From Planctomycetaceae bacterium (GTDB taxonomy: Bacteria > Planctomycetota > Planctomycetia > Pirellulales > Pirellulaceae): 6,243 bases of DNA. Of the stretch, positions 1 through 5,048 are shown one piece after another. Both the position numbers and the translations under genes were made by a program. The stretch is from NCBI GenBank assembly GCA_003501565.1, contig DNPC01000735.1, positions 1,921-8,163 of the forward strand, given 5' to 3'. Each line of letters begins with the position of its first letter. Positions within the stretch are counted from its first letter, which is position 1. The notes below the pieces were generated by a model. The model was not told the origin of the DNA. It made no database searches and saw only the letters and a list, made by a program, of their open reading frames with translations.

Positions 1-156
1 AAAATCCTCAAGCGAGAATCATCGAAGTGGCTTGCTCTACCTCGACGCCTCGGCTCGCGCAGCCCGACAGTCTTGCTTGGGAAACGTTGAAGGCACAAAC
101 GACCTTGCGATTTGTTGCGAACTGTTTTCACACCGGCCCAACCTACGATCAGTGAT
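1..156. other. Left edge, no assignable gene (possible 3' end of an upstream gene)
   Basis: Two + strand frames stay open from the window edge. One ends at a TGA at 153-155 and its translation finishes with residues such as TLRFVANCFHTGPTYDQ. The other ends at a TGA at 158-160 that overlaps the yacG ATG as ATGA. Either could be the tail of an upstream gene, and the first looks slightly more protein-like. I do not recognise a family in either. Only about 50 codons are visible, so no product is called. No clear promoter or terminator was seen. Confidence 0.25.
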
Positions 157-402
157 ATGAATCAGGACCCAAACGAGCCGTTTTTCCCTCGCTGCCCAAC
201 CTGCGATATGCGAGTCGACTTGGTAGCTGCAAAACGTTACGCGCCGTTTTGCAGTGAACGTTGCCAACTGCGAGACTTGGGGCGTTGGCTAAATGAAGAA
301 CATGCGTTACCCTGCGACGATGCGGAAGATGAGTCGGAAGAGTTAGCGGCCGAGGGCGGCCAATCGACTCCCCGGCTCCCACCCGGGTGGCACGACGCAT
401 AG
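157..402 (+). CDS. yacG: YacG-type zinc-ribbon protein (DNA gyrase inhibitor YacG family)
   Basis: This 81-residue protein has the full YacG signature. A zinc ribbon is formed by C13-P-T-C16 and C32-S-E-R-C36, followed directly by an 'LRDLGRWLNEE' segment like the family's 'C-x-L-x-DLG-x-W' block. The tail (residues 50-81) is acidic and low in complexity, which is usual for the family. E. coli YacG binds one zinc ion and the GyrB subunit and inhibits gyrase; that role is inferred here from homology. I chose the ATG at 157 because it leaves a short N-terminus before the first cysteine, as in known members. A TTG 45 bases upstream would add 15 unconserved-looking residues. No clear Shine-Dalgarno sequence precedes the start. 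The start overlaps an upstream stop as ATGA, which could mean translational coupling. A membrane-protein gene follows 73 bp downstream in the same direction. Confidence 0.85.
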   Translation: MNQDPNEPFFPRCPTCDMRVDLVAAKRYAPFCSERCQLRDLGRWLNEEHALPCDDAEDESEELAAEGGQSTPRLPPGWHDA

Positions 403-475
403 CCTCGTAATGGTGGGCAAAGGGCGGCCAGAATAACTTTGGCGAACTGCGAATACGCGAATCGCGAGTGACTGC

Positions 476-1651
476 ATGGAAGAAGTACCGTTCGAAGATC
501 GCCACGTGCCGCGCACGGAAATTGATTGGGATCGTTCCGCTTGGTGGTGGTATCCACTAACGCGAGCGGTACATCCTGCGCTGCGAATGACCAGCTTGGT
601 GGTCAGCGTTGCGGCTGTTCTACTGATCCGCTTGGGCTGGCAGTTGGGAAGCCAGATGTTCTTGGACGCCGAACGCGTTACGGCGCTCGAGCCATTAGGA
701 CGCAGTTGGCCATTCCCGATTTTGGTTGATCTCTATCGCCACGTAACCGCCTACCTACAGAGCATCCAGCAACTGACGCTGGGTGATCTAGCATTTATTA
801 CCTTTCAAATGCTGTGGATTACGCTGGTCGCCGCCATGCTGGGAGGCGTATTGGCCAGACGTGGCGCCATAGAATTGGGGCAGCGAACGATCGCTACCTG
901 GTCAGACTCGCTCAGAATCGTGTTTTCCCGCGTGGCCGGCTACATCTGGGCAACCGGAATGCACTTCGTCGCCATCGGGCTGATGCTAATTCCAGTCCTA
1001 ATTGTTGGTGGCATTGGACGGTTGGGCTCAATCGGCGAATCCATTTCGGGAGTCATGTTGCTGATCTTGTTGCCCCTAGTTTTTGGACTGGGACGATTCG
1101 TTGTCAGCGCCGTGGTTTGCTTTCCATTGAATGTCGCAGCAATCAGCCTCGAAAAAGATGCCGATGCGTTTGAAGGATTTAGCAGATCAAACGCTTACGT
1201 GTTTCAACGGCCTGTAGCCCTGGTCATTTGTGCAGCCCTACTAATCCTGGTCGGGTTTGTCGGTGAATACCTGCTATACCTGACACTCACGGGTGGCTGG
1301 TGGCTCATGCAACAAACGTACTCCACCACATCGGGAGTACAAGCTTCTGCGTACATCGATGCTGGACACGAAGCGATCGGCTGGCTGCTGGCAAGTTTCG
1401 AATTTAGCTACTTCTGGGCCGCCACCGCCGCAACGTATTTGATTCTGCGAAAAAGCGTGGATGGCGCTGAATTGGACCAGATCTCCGGACTCGAGAATCC
1501 TATCGCCGAATCGTTGCCTGAGATCCCCGCATCCCCTCAAACTGCCGCCGAAAAAACTCCCGTAACCAATGATGCCAAGACCGCGGATGCAGAGGGCTCG
1601 AAATCTGAAGGATCAATCACCCCGCAATCGAACGAGCCTGACCAGGACTAG
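476..1651 (+). CDS. Six-helix integral membrane protein of unknown function (planctomycete type)
   Basis: This 391-residue protein belongs to no enzyme family I recognise. The N-terminus is soluble and Trp-rich (residues 16-30). Hydrophobic segments likely to cross the membrane lie near residues 38-58, 105-127, 154-182, 190-218, 246-272 and 299-324. Between the fourth and fifth helices is a charged loop, residues 224-246, containing EKDADAFEGFSRSNAYVFQRP. My recollection is that similar 'DAF..(L/F)SRS..Y.FQRP' loops occur in other planctomycete membrane proteins, so this loop may be the conserved functional part. Residues 330-391 form a Pro/Glu/Ser-rich disordered tail, probably cytoplasmic. 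There is no N-terminal signal peptide ahead of the first helix. The ATG at 476 has only a weak GAG about 7 bases upstream. Its position between yacG and folP suggests co-transcription but says little about its job. It could be a transporter-like or membrane-organising protein; neither can be shown. Confidence 0.8.
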   Translation: MEEVPFEDRHVPRTEIDWDRSAWWWYPLTRAVHPALRMTSLVVSVAAVLLIRLGWQLGSQMFLDAERVTALEPLGRSWPFPILVDLYRHVTAYLQSIQQLTLGDLAFITFQMLWITLVAAMLGGVLARRGAIELGQRTIATWSDSLRIVFSRVAGYIWATGMHFVAIGLMLIPVLIVGGIGRLGSIGESISGVMLLILLPLVFGLGRFVVSAVVCFPLNVAAISLEKDADAFEGFSRSNAYVFQRPVALVICAALLILVGFVGEYLLYLTLTGGWWLMQQTYSTTSGVQASAYIDAGHEAIGWLLASFEFSYFWAATAATYLILRKSVDGAELDQISGLENPIAESLPEIPASPQTAAEKTPVTNDAKTADAEGSKSEGSITPQSNEPDQD

Positions 1652-1749
1652 CGAACCTGTAGCCCTAGTCTGAGGCAGTCGTTGGGGATGAGCGATTTCA
1701 ATGACTGCTGGCTCGACTCGTAACTCGTAACGATCGCTGAAACAGTGTT

Positions 1750-2592
1750 ATGAAACCTAGCGAGCGAATCTGGCAAGCTGGCGACAAGCGCCTGACGTTT
1801 GAATCGGGCCCAGCACTAATGGGGATTGTCAACGTTACCCCCGATAGCTTCTCCGATGGAGGCAAGTTCTTTTCGCCGTCGGACGCCGTTGACCATGCAC
1901 TGCGTCTGGAGGACGAAGGTGCTTCGATATTGGATATCGGTGGAGAAAGCACGCGGCCGTATAGCGAGGCCGTTGCTGTTGATGATGAACTCGCGCGCGT
2001 TGTCCCAGTGCTTGAGTCGCTGATGGGGCGAGTCTCGGCGGTCGTCTCAATTGATACCTCCAAAGCCGCAGTAGCCCAAGCCGCCGTCGACGTGGGCGCG
2101 AAAATCATCAACGATGTTACCGGCCTAGAAGGTGATCCGGAGATGATAGACGTCGCAAGAAACTGCCAAGCAGGCATCTGTGCAATGCACATGCAAGGCA
2201 CTCCGCAGACGATGCAGGATTCACCCAGCTACACAAACGTAACGGAGGATATCCTAAGTTACCTGATTTCCCGACGCGACGCATTGTTAGACGCCGGAAT
2301 AGATGCAGCACGCGTTTGTTTGGATCCGGGGATTGGATTTGGGAAATCGCATGATCATAACATTCAATTGATTCGTCAGTGCACTCGGTTTCATGAAACG
2401 CAGTGCCCAATCTTAGTCGGGCACTCGCGGAAAGGTTTCATTGGTAAGCTCTCCGGTGACAAGTCTGCCGAACGGATCAGTGGTAGTGTCGCTGTCAGCC
2501 TGGATTTGGCCCGCAAAGGTGTCCAAGTACTTCGAATCCACGATGTCGGCCAAACACATCGCGCCCTGCTTTGTCAATCAGCAATCGCGTAG
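1750..2592 (+). CDS. folP: Dihydropteroate synthase
   Basis: The 280-residue protein has the length and all the motifs of bacterial dihydropteroate synthase. This cytoplasmic TIM-barrel enzyme condenses p-aminobenzoate with dihydropterin pyrophosphate in folate synthesis. Visible motifs, in order, are 'MGIVNVTPDSFSDGG' (24-38, N28), 'DIGGESTRP' (62-70, T68 and R69), 'SIDTSK' (100-105, D102), 'IINDVTGL' (119-126, N121), 'LDPGIGFGK' (191-199, D192), 'GHSRKGFIG' (224-232, S226, R227 and K228) and 'RIHDV' (262-266, R262 and H264). These match the pterin, pyrophosphate and pABA contacts of the E. coli enzyme. The loop after STRP begins with Tyr where many homologues have Gly, at unchanged length. 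There is no insertion after SRK, so it does not look like a mobile Sul resistance enzyme. The start is ATG without an obvious Shine-Dalgarno sequence. Its 3' end faces the - strand gene 20 bp away. Confidence 0.96.
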   Translation: MKPSERIWQAGDKRLTFESGPALMGIVNVTPDSFSDGGKFFSPSDAVDHALRLEDEGASILDIGGESTRPYSEAVAVDDELARVVPVLESLMGRVSAVVSIDTSKAAVAQAAVDVGAKIINDVTGLEGDPEMIDVARNCQAGICAMHMQGTPQTMQDSPSYTNVTEDILSYLISRRDALLDAGIDAARVCLDPGIGFGKSHDHNIQLIRQCTRFHETQCPILVGHSRKGFIGKLSGDKSAERISGSVAVSLDLARKGVQVLRIHDVGQTHRALLCQSAIA

Positions 2593-2612
2593 CGTTCGAA
2601 CGAGCTTTTTCT

Positions 2613-3095
2613 TTAGTCGGCTGGCGGATAAACGAAGTCGAATTGCGGGGACCCAGTGACTGGCCAGAGCACCAGAAAGTGATGAATAACATCGCTTGCC
2701 AACAACGCCAGTCCAACGACTAAAGCCACGTCCGTCCATCGAGCGTTCGAAGTCACTTCGGTGGATCGTCCGGCTCCATTACTTTGATGTTTAGAGTTCT
2801 TTTGCTGGCGAGAGCTCGGCGCGTGTTTTGCGATTGCCCCGCGTTTTGCAGAGGTCAGTCCGCGTCTTGCAATGAGAGCGGCGATCGTCAACAAGAGACC
2901 GATGTACCCGTGATGAATGCGGTACCCAAAAGTAAACCAACTCAACAGCGAGGCAGTATCCCGTGTCGATTCGAGTTGCAGGCCAAACCGCATTACGCAC
3001 GTAACGGCTTCGATCAATGCCGTTAATCCGAGTATCCAGAAGAGCAAACGCCAGCCGTTCTTCGACGATTCGTGTTGAATTGCTGAGCCTAACAT
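2613..3095 (-). CDS. Small integral membrane protein with two His-His pairs, unknown function
   Basis: This 160-residue protein has three clear hydrophobic segments: about 16-36, 63-77 (preceded by RIHHGYIG, with H61-H62) and 123-144 (ending near SDVIHHFLVLWPVTG, with H138-H139). A basic, hydrophilic Gln/Ser/Lys-rich stretch at about 78-118 separates the second and third helices. The C-terminus reads QFDFVYPPAD. Two His-His pairs at or near membrane boundaries could ligate a metal or haem, but this is inference. I recognise the style as a conserved planctomycete hypothetical protein and cannot name a family. The ATG at 3095 is the first Met of the frame and has no Shine-Dalgarno sequence. The gene lies 42 bp downstream of the 40-aa membrane peptide on the same strand, so the two may be co-transcribed. 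It converges on folP. Confidence 0.75.
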   Translation of the reverse strand: MLGSAIQHESSKNGWRLLFWILGLTALIEAVTCVMRFGLQLESTRDTASLLSWFTFGYRIHHGYIGLLLTIAALIARRGLTSAKRGAIAKHAPSSRQQKNSKHQSNGAGRSTEVTSNARWTDVALVVGLALLASDVIHHFLVLWPVTGSPQFDFVYPPAD

Positions 3096-3137
3096 GGACA
3101 GTGAATCGCGTTAAAGATACGACGTGATCCCTGCAGC

Positions 3138-3260
3138 CTACTGATTACCGGCCTGGATGTTCGTCCAAGCGACGTACACCAATCCGCAGAACCAAATGCT
3201 GTACACGGCAACGGCAGCGACAAGCAGGATCCGGTATTGCGAACTTATGGGCTTCTTCAT
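3138..3260 (-). CDS. 40-residue single-pass membrane peptide
   Basis: Read on the - strand from an ATG at 3258-3260 to a TAG at 3138-3140, this frame encodes 40 residues. It has a short basic N-terminus (MKKPISSQYR), one strong hydrophobic helix at about residues 11-32 (ILLVAAVAVYSIWFCGLVYV) and a short polar tail ending NIQAGNQ. The basic N-terminus followed by one helix predicts an N-in, C-out orientation. The frame is far more protein-like than the Arg/Cys-rich 104-residue frame overlapping it on the same strand. The ATG lacks a strong Shine-Dalgarno sequence. It lies between the flavin reductase-fold gene (207 bp upstream) and the 160-aa membrane protein gene (42 bp downstream), all in the same direction. 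It could be a small partner subunit of the 160-aa protein. I do not recognise a named family. Confidence 0.6.
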   Translation of the reverse strand: MKKPISSQYRILLVAAVAVYSIWFCGLVYVAWTNIQAGNQ

Positions 3261-3418
3261 CTGCAGCAATCAAAATTGAGTAGCCAAATCCTGCACTTTG
3301 GGAACCGCCTGTGGCAAACCTCCGTCCGCCTAAAGGGGCCAGACGGTACATTCTCTGCCTCGGTGGTCGGTGTGTGTCCAAATCTCGGCATGATCGGTCG
3401 AATTGGGGTCGGGTCCAC

Positions 3419-3430
3419 CCGGGCGCCCGG
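3419..3430. repeat. 12-bp perfect GC palindrome
   Basis: CCGGGCGCCCGG reads the same on both strands. It is flanked by GGTC at 3412-3415 and GACC at 3435-3438, giving an outer 4-bp complement. It lies in the 207-bp gap downstream of the flavin reductase-fold gene, before the 40-aa gene. No run of T follows on the - strand, so it does not fit a standard intrinsic terminator. It may be only a GC-rich chance palindrome or a weak processing or pausing hairpin. Confidence 0.35.
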
Positions 3431-3467
3431 AGATGACCGTAAGAACATTCTAGCGGCACTGCGCGCG

Positions 3468-4169
3468 TTACATCACGAAAGTGCTTATCTCGTCAAGCGT
3501 TTTCTTGCCAATCTTCGGGACGGTGCAGTCGATTGATGGATAACCAACGACAAGCAGCAAAAAGGGTTTTTCTTGTTTCGGTCGGCCGAGGATCTCATTT
3601 AGGAAACGCATGGGACTGGGTGTGTGCGTAAGCGTAGCCAAGCCGCAAGAGTTAAGAGCCGCGAGTAGGAAACCACAAGCGATGCCTACGGATTCGTTGA
3701 CGTAGTAATTCTTGACTGAGTGTTCATCGCCCTCGCCAGCAGTCTGATATGTCTCAGCAAAAATGGCGATCAGCCAAGGTGCCGTTTCCAAAAACGGTTT
3801 GTGCTGATCGGTGCCAAGAGGCTGCAGGGCGTCGAGCCACGCTTGCGGCGCGCGACGTTGATAGAACTCTTCTTCTTCTCGTTCAGCGGCTTGCCGGATC
3901 CTTCGTTTTGTCGCGGCATCTCCCACCGCAACGAAATGCCACGGTTGCTGATTAGCACCACTCGGGGCACGCCCAGCCGCAAGCAGACAGTTCTCGATGA
4001 CTCGGCGGTCAACCGTTTCACTCGAAAAGTCCCGCACACTGCGTCTTCTTGATATCTCTGAAAGAAAATTCTCTGAAGCGGCCAGTTGCCATTCAAGTTC
4101 AGGCCGCCTGCTGCGACCGCTGAGCGGCTCAGTGGGAGATCCCCAAGACTCTGGATTAGGATCCGTCAT
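3468..4169 (-). CDS. Nitroreductase-fold flavoprotein, iodotyrosine deiodinase-like
   Basis: The 233-residue protein is a soluble FMN enzyme of the nitroreductase superfamily. FMN-contact motifs are R41-R42-R43-S-V-R (phosphate), APSGANQQPW at 68-77, T181-H-T183-P and GYPSIDCTVP at 209-218. Compared from memory with human iodotyrosine deiodinase, it shares EEEE-x-Y around 98-103, NYYVNES, CGFLLAAL and the 'EKPFLLL.VGYP' end. The substrate residues E157, Y161 and K182 of human IYD correspond by spacing to E99, Y103 and K124 here, and T239 to T183. IYD reductively removes halogen from halotyrosines using FMN. Bacterial homologues without the membrane anchor are known, and this one also has no helix at its N-terminus. 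A halotyrosine or halophenol dehalogenase is therefore more likely than a nitroaromatic reductase, but the substrate is inferred. The start at 4169 gives about 38 residues before the RRRSVR motif and has no clear Shine-Dalgarno sequence. Confidence 0.88.
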   Translation of the reverse strand: MTDPNPESWGSPTEPLSGRSRRPELEWQLAASENFLSEISRRRSVRDFSSETVDRRVIENCLLAAGRAPSGANQQPWHFVAVGDAATKRRIRQAAEREEEEFYQRRAPQAWLDALQPLGTDQHKPFLETAPWLIAIFAETYQTAGEGDEHSVKNYYVNESVGIACGFLLAALNSCGLATLTHTPSPMRFLNEILGRPKQEKPFLLLVVGYPSIDCTVPKIGKKTLDEISTFVM

Positions 4170-4516
4170 TCTTGCACCCAGATGAGAGACTCAAAACGAC
4201 CGCTCCTTCATACCGCGGCTTCGGAACACATTTCGTGCTGAAGATTCCCGACAAGCCGCTATGCGGAACCGAGTGGGCTTCATCGCAAAGATGATCGCGA
4301 GCCCAAACGGTTGCGTGAGTGTCCGCAGACCAGAAGCGTGTTTAGGTCCAAAACCAGCTATTTGAGTACGTGCCAGCTAGACGACCATCCGTTCGGAATA
4401 ACAACAGCTGCGACGCTCATGTCAAACTGGGGTCTGAGGGGCCCAGACAGTATTGCCAACCAACCAGGTACCGGATTACGGCCAGCAAACCCAGCAGTGG
4501 CTGGGCAAAACAGAAA
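4170..4516. other. 347-bp intergenic region, no convincing gene
   Basis: This region lies between the 29-aa basic protein gene and the deiodinase-like gene, both on the - strand. It should hold the 5' region of the latter. Short frames exist on both strands, for example a 30-codon ATG frame starting near 4280 on the - strand, but none has recognisable content. The + strand frame that runs from 4311 to 4697 is the antisense of the basic protein gene. A 5-bp inverted repeat, GTCTG at 4432-4436 with CAGAC at 4444-4448, is the only other structure noted apart from the terminator-like hairpin at 4490-4505. No -10/-35 pair good enough to call was found. Confidence 0.5.
4490..4505 (-). terminator. 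Candidate weak intrinsic terminator of the 29-aa gene
   Basis: On the - strand, 11 bases after the TAG of the basic peptide gene, CCCAGC and GCTGGG form a 6-bp perfect stem around a CACT loop, followed by TTTG. The stem is GC-rich and well placed, but the T run is short. On the + strand the hairpin is followed by CAAAA and would not terminate. Confidence 0.35.
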
Positions 4517-4606
4517 CTACTTCTTGCGATGGCGAATCTTCGCACGCATACGCCGCTTCTTACGACCAACTTTTCGACGACCTTTTCCGCTCTTCTTAAC
4601 GCCCAC
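4517..4606 (-). CDS. 29-aa basic ribosomal-type peptide (AURKAIP1/COX24-like, mS38-type)
   Basis: Read on the - strand from GTG (4604-4606) to TAG (4517-4519), this frame encodes 29 residues, of which 17 are Lys or Arg. The translation starts MGVKKSGKGRRKVGRKKRRM and ends with a HRKK tail. Such 'K..GKGRRK..RKKRRMR.K.R' peptides match the small bacterial proteins annotated as AURKAIP1/COX24 domain proteins. These are related to the C-terminus of mitochondrial mS38 and bind the small ribosomal subunit. A stop codon lies four codons upstream in frame, and no ATG is available, so GTG is the likely start. It has an AAGG Shine-Dalgarno sequence about 9 bases upstream. Most lysines use AAG and half the arginines CGT, as expected for a well-expressed ribosomal gene. 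It has its own likely promoter (4691-4719) and a candidate terminator. The family call is from memory of sequence style. Confidence 0.65.
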   Translation of the reverse strand: MGVKKSGKGRRKVGRKKRRMRAKIRHRKK

Positions 4607-4690
4607 TAACCACTACCTTTTCGTGGAAATTCAAAATATGTCGGCCCGCTTCCCCTACCGGTGTGGGGATCGCTTCCAGGCAAGCTCCGA

Positions 4691-4719
4691 ATTGTAACAC
4701 GCACTAGCAGAGCTGCGAA
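4691..4719 (-). promoter_or_regulatory. Probable sigma-70-type promoter for the 29-aa basic peptide gene
   Basis: On the - strand, TTCGCA (4714-4719) is separated by exactly 17 bases from TACAAT (4691-4696). The -10 box is preceded by TGT, giving an extended TGnTACAAT. The -10 box matches five of six consensus bases and the -35 box four of six. A start about 7 bases downstream would leave a leader of roughly 78 nt before the GTG. No transcript data are available, so this is a sequence-match call. Confidence 0.45.
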
Positions 4720-4951
4720 AGTCGACTTTTGTTGGAGATTTTGTTTAGCCTCAGATTTAGAGTCTCAGAAGAAACGCCACTGGGCCAGTTCAACCGTCGC
4801 GGCAGTGTTGCCGAGATTGGCTAATTAGACTTACGCAAAACAGAAGCACAGCCCCGTAGCCATGGCTTGGGTGTAACCATCCCAAACAGGGATCGCATCC
4901 CACGATCTGGCTCCCCCCACGTCAGCGTGAAGTATTGAAGTAGATCTGAAG

Positions 4952-4978
4952 GAAATCTTGCTAAAGGCGAAAGATTTC
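4952..4978. repeat. 8-bp perfect inverted repeat upstream of fliW
   Basis: GAAATCTT at 4952-4959 is the exact reverse complement of AAGATTTC at 4971-4978, with an 11-base spacer (4960-4970). A flanking G-T pair could extend the stem in RNA. It is A/T-rich with no following T run, so it is not terminator-like. It could be an operator for a dimeric regulator or an RNA hairpin in the fliW leader. Confidence 0.45.
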
Positions 4979-5031
4979 TGACGGAATGCAGTCGATTGTG
5001 CCGATACTCCCCTCTGTAAGGTTAAGTAGTA

Positions 5032-5044
5032 GGTGAGGAACACC
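5032..5044 (+). promoter_or_regulatory. fliW ribosome-binding site inside a GGA-loop hairpin (candidate CsrA site)
   Basis: The Shine-Dalgarno GAGGA at 5035-5039 lies 9 bases before the fliW ATG. It falls inside GGTG (5032-5035), loop AGGAA (5036-5040) and CACC (5041-5044), which form a 4-bp Watson-Crick stem. A GGA exposed in a small loop over the ribosome-binding site is the classic arrangement for CsrA repression. A second AAGGA lies at 4949-4953, in the loop of a possible AGAT/ATCT stem (4942-4945 with 4955-4958). The structure is seen in the sequence; CsrA binding is inferred. Confidence 0.4.
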
Positions 5045-5048
5045 GACG

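Larger units (their letters stand above)
4720..5048 (+). promoter_or_regulatory. fliW upstream region and possible structured 5' leader
   Basis: This stretch has no convincing gene and should contain the fliW promoter. Several short complementary elements are visible. TTGGG (4867-4871) can pair with CCCAA (4881-4885). GGGAT (4889-4893) can pair either with ATCCC at 4879-4883 or with ATCCC at 4897-4901. An 8-bp perfect inverted repeat, GAAATCTT (4952-4959) with AAGATTTC (4971-4978), lies nearer the gene. GCCGATAC at 5000-5007 resembles a flagellar sigma-28 -10 box, but no TAAA-type -35 is correctly spaced. A 16-codon frame from the ATG at 4986 to the TGA at 5034-5036 has no good ribosome-binding site and is probably not a leader peptide. 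No strong sigma-70 promoter was found. Confidence 0.4.

Noticed and set aside
1716..1729. Tandem repeat ACTCGTA x2 ahead of folP
   Set aside because: Two 7-base copies are not unusual by chance and match no known regulator site.
2593..2612. Palindrome CGTTCGAACG followed by GAGCTTTTT after folP, considered as a terminator
   Set aside because: A hairpin here has only a 3-bp stem with a 4-base loop before the T run. It is too weak to call, although the T run is suggestive.
3145..3459. 104-codon - strand frame overlapping the 40-aa peptide
   Set aside because: Its end is Cys/Arg-rich and improbable as protein (CRCRCR), while the overlapping 40-codon frame gives a clean membrane helix.
4311..4697. 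128-codon + strand frame
   Set aside because: Its 'RNYFLRWRIFARIRRFLRP' part is the antisense reading of the 29-aa basic peptide gene, which has far better start, promoter and composition evidence.
4986..5036. 16-codon possible leader peptide before fliW
   Set aside because: The only purine-rich stretch is directly against its ATG, too close to act as a Shine-Dalgarno sequence, and the peptide has no regulatory residue run.
4831..5043. 70-codon - strand frame antisense to the fliW leader
   Set aside because: There is no recognisable motif and no ribosome-binding site, and its composition is unremarkable. It is probably a chance frame in regulatory DNA.
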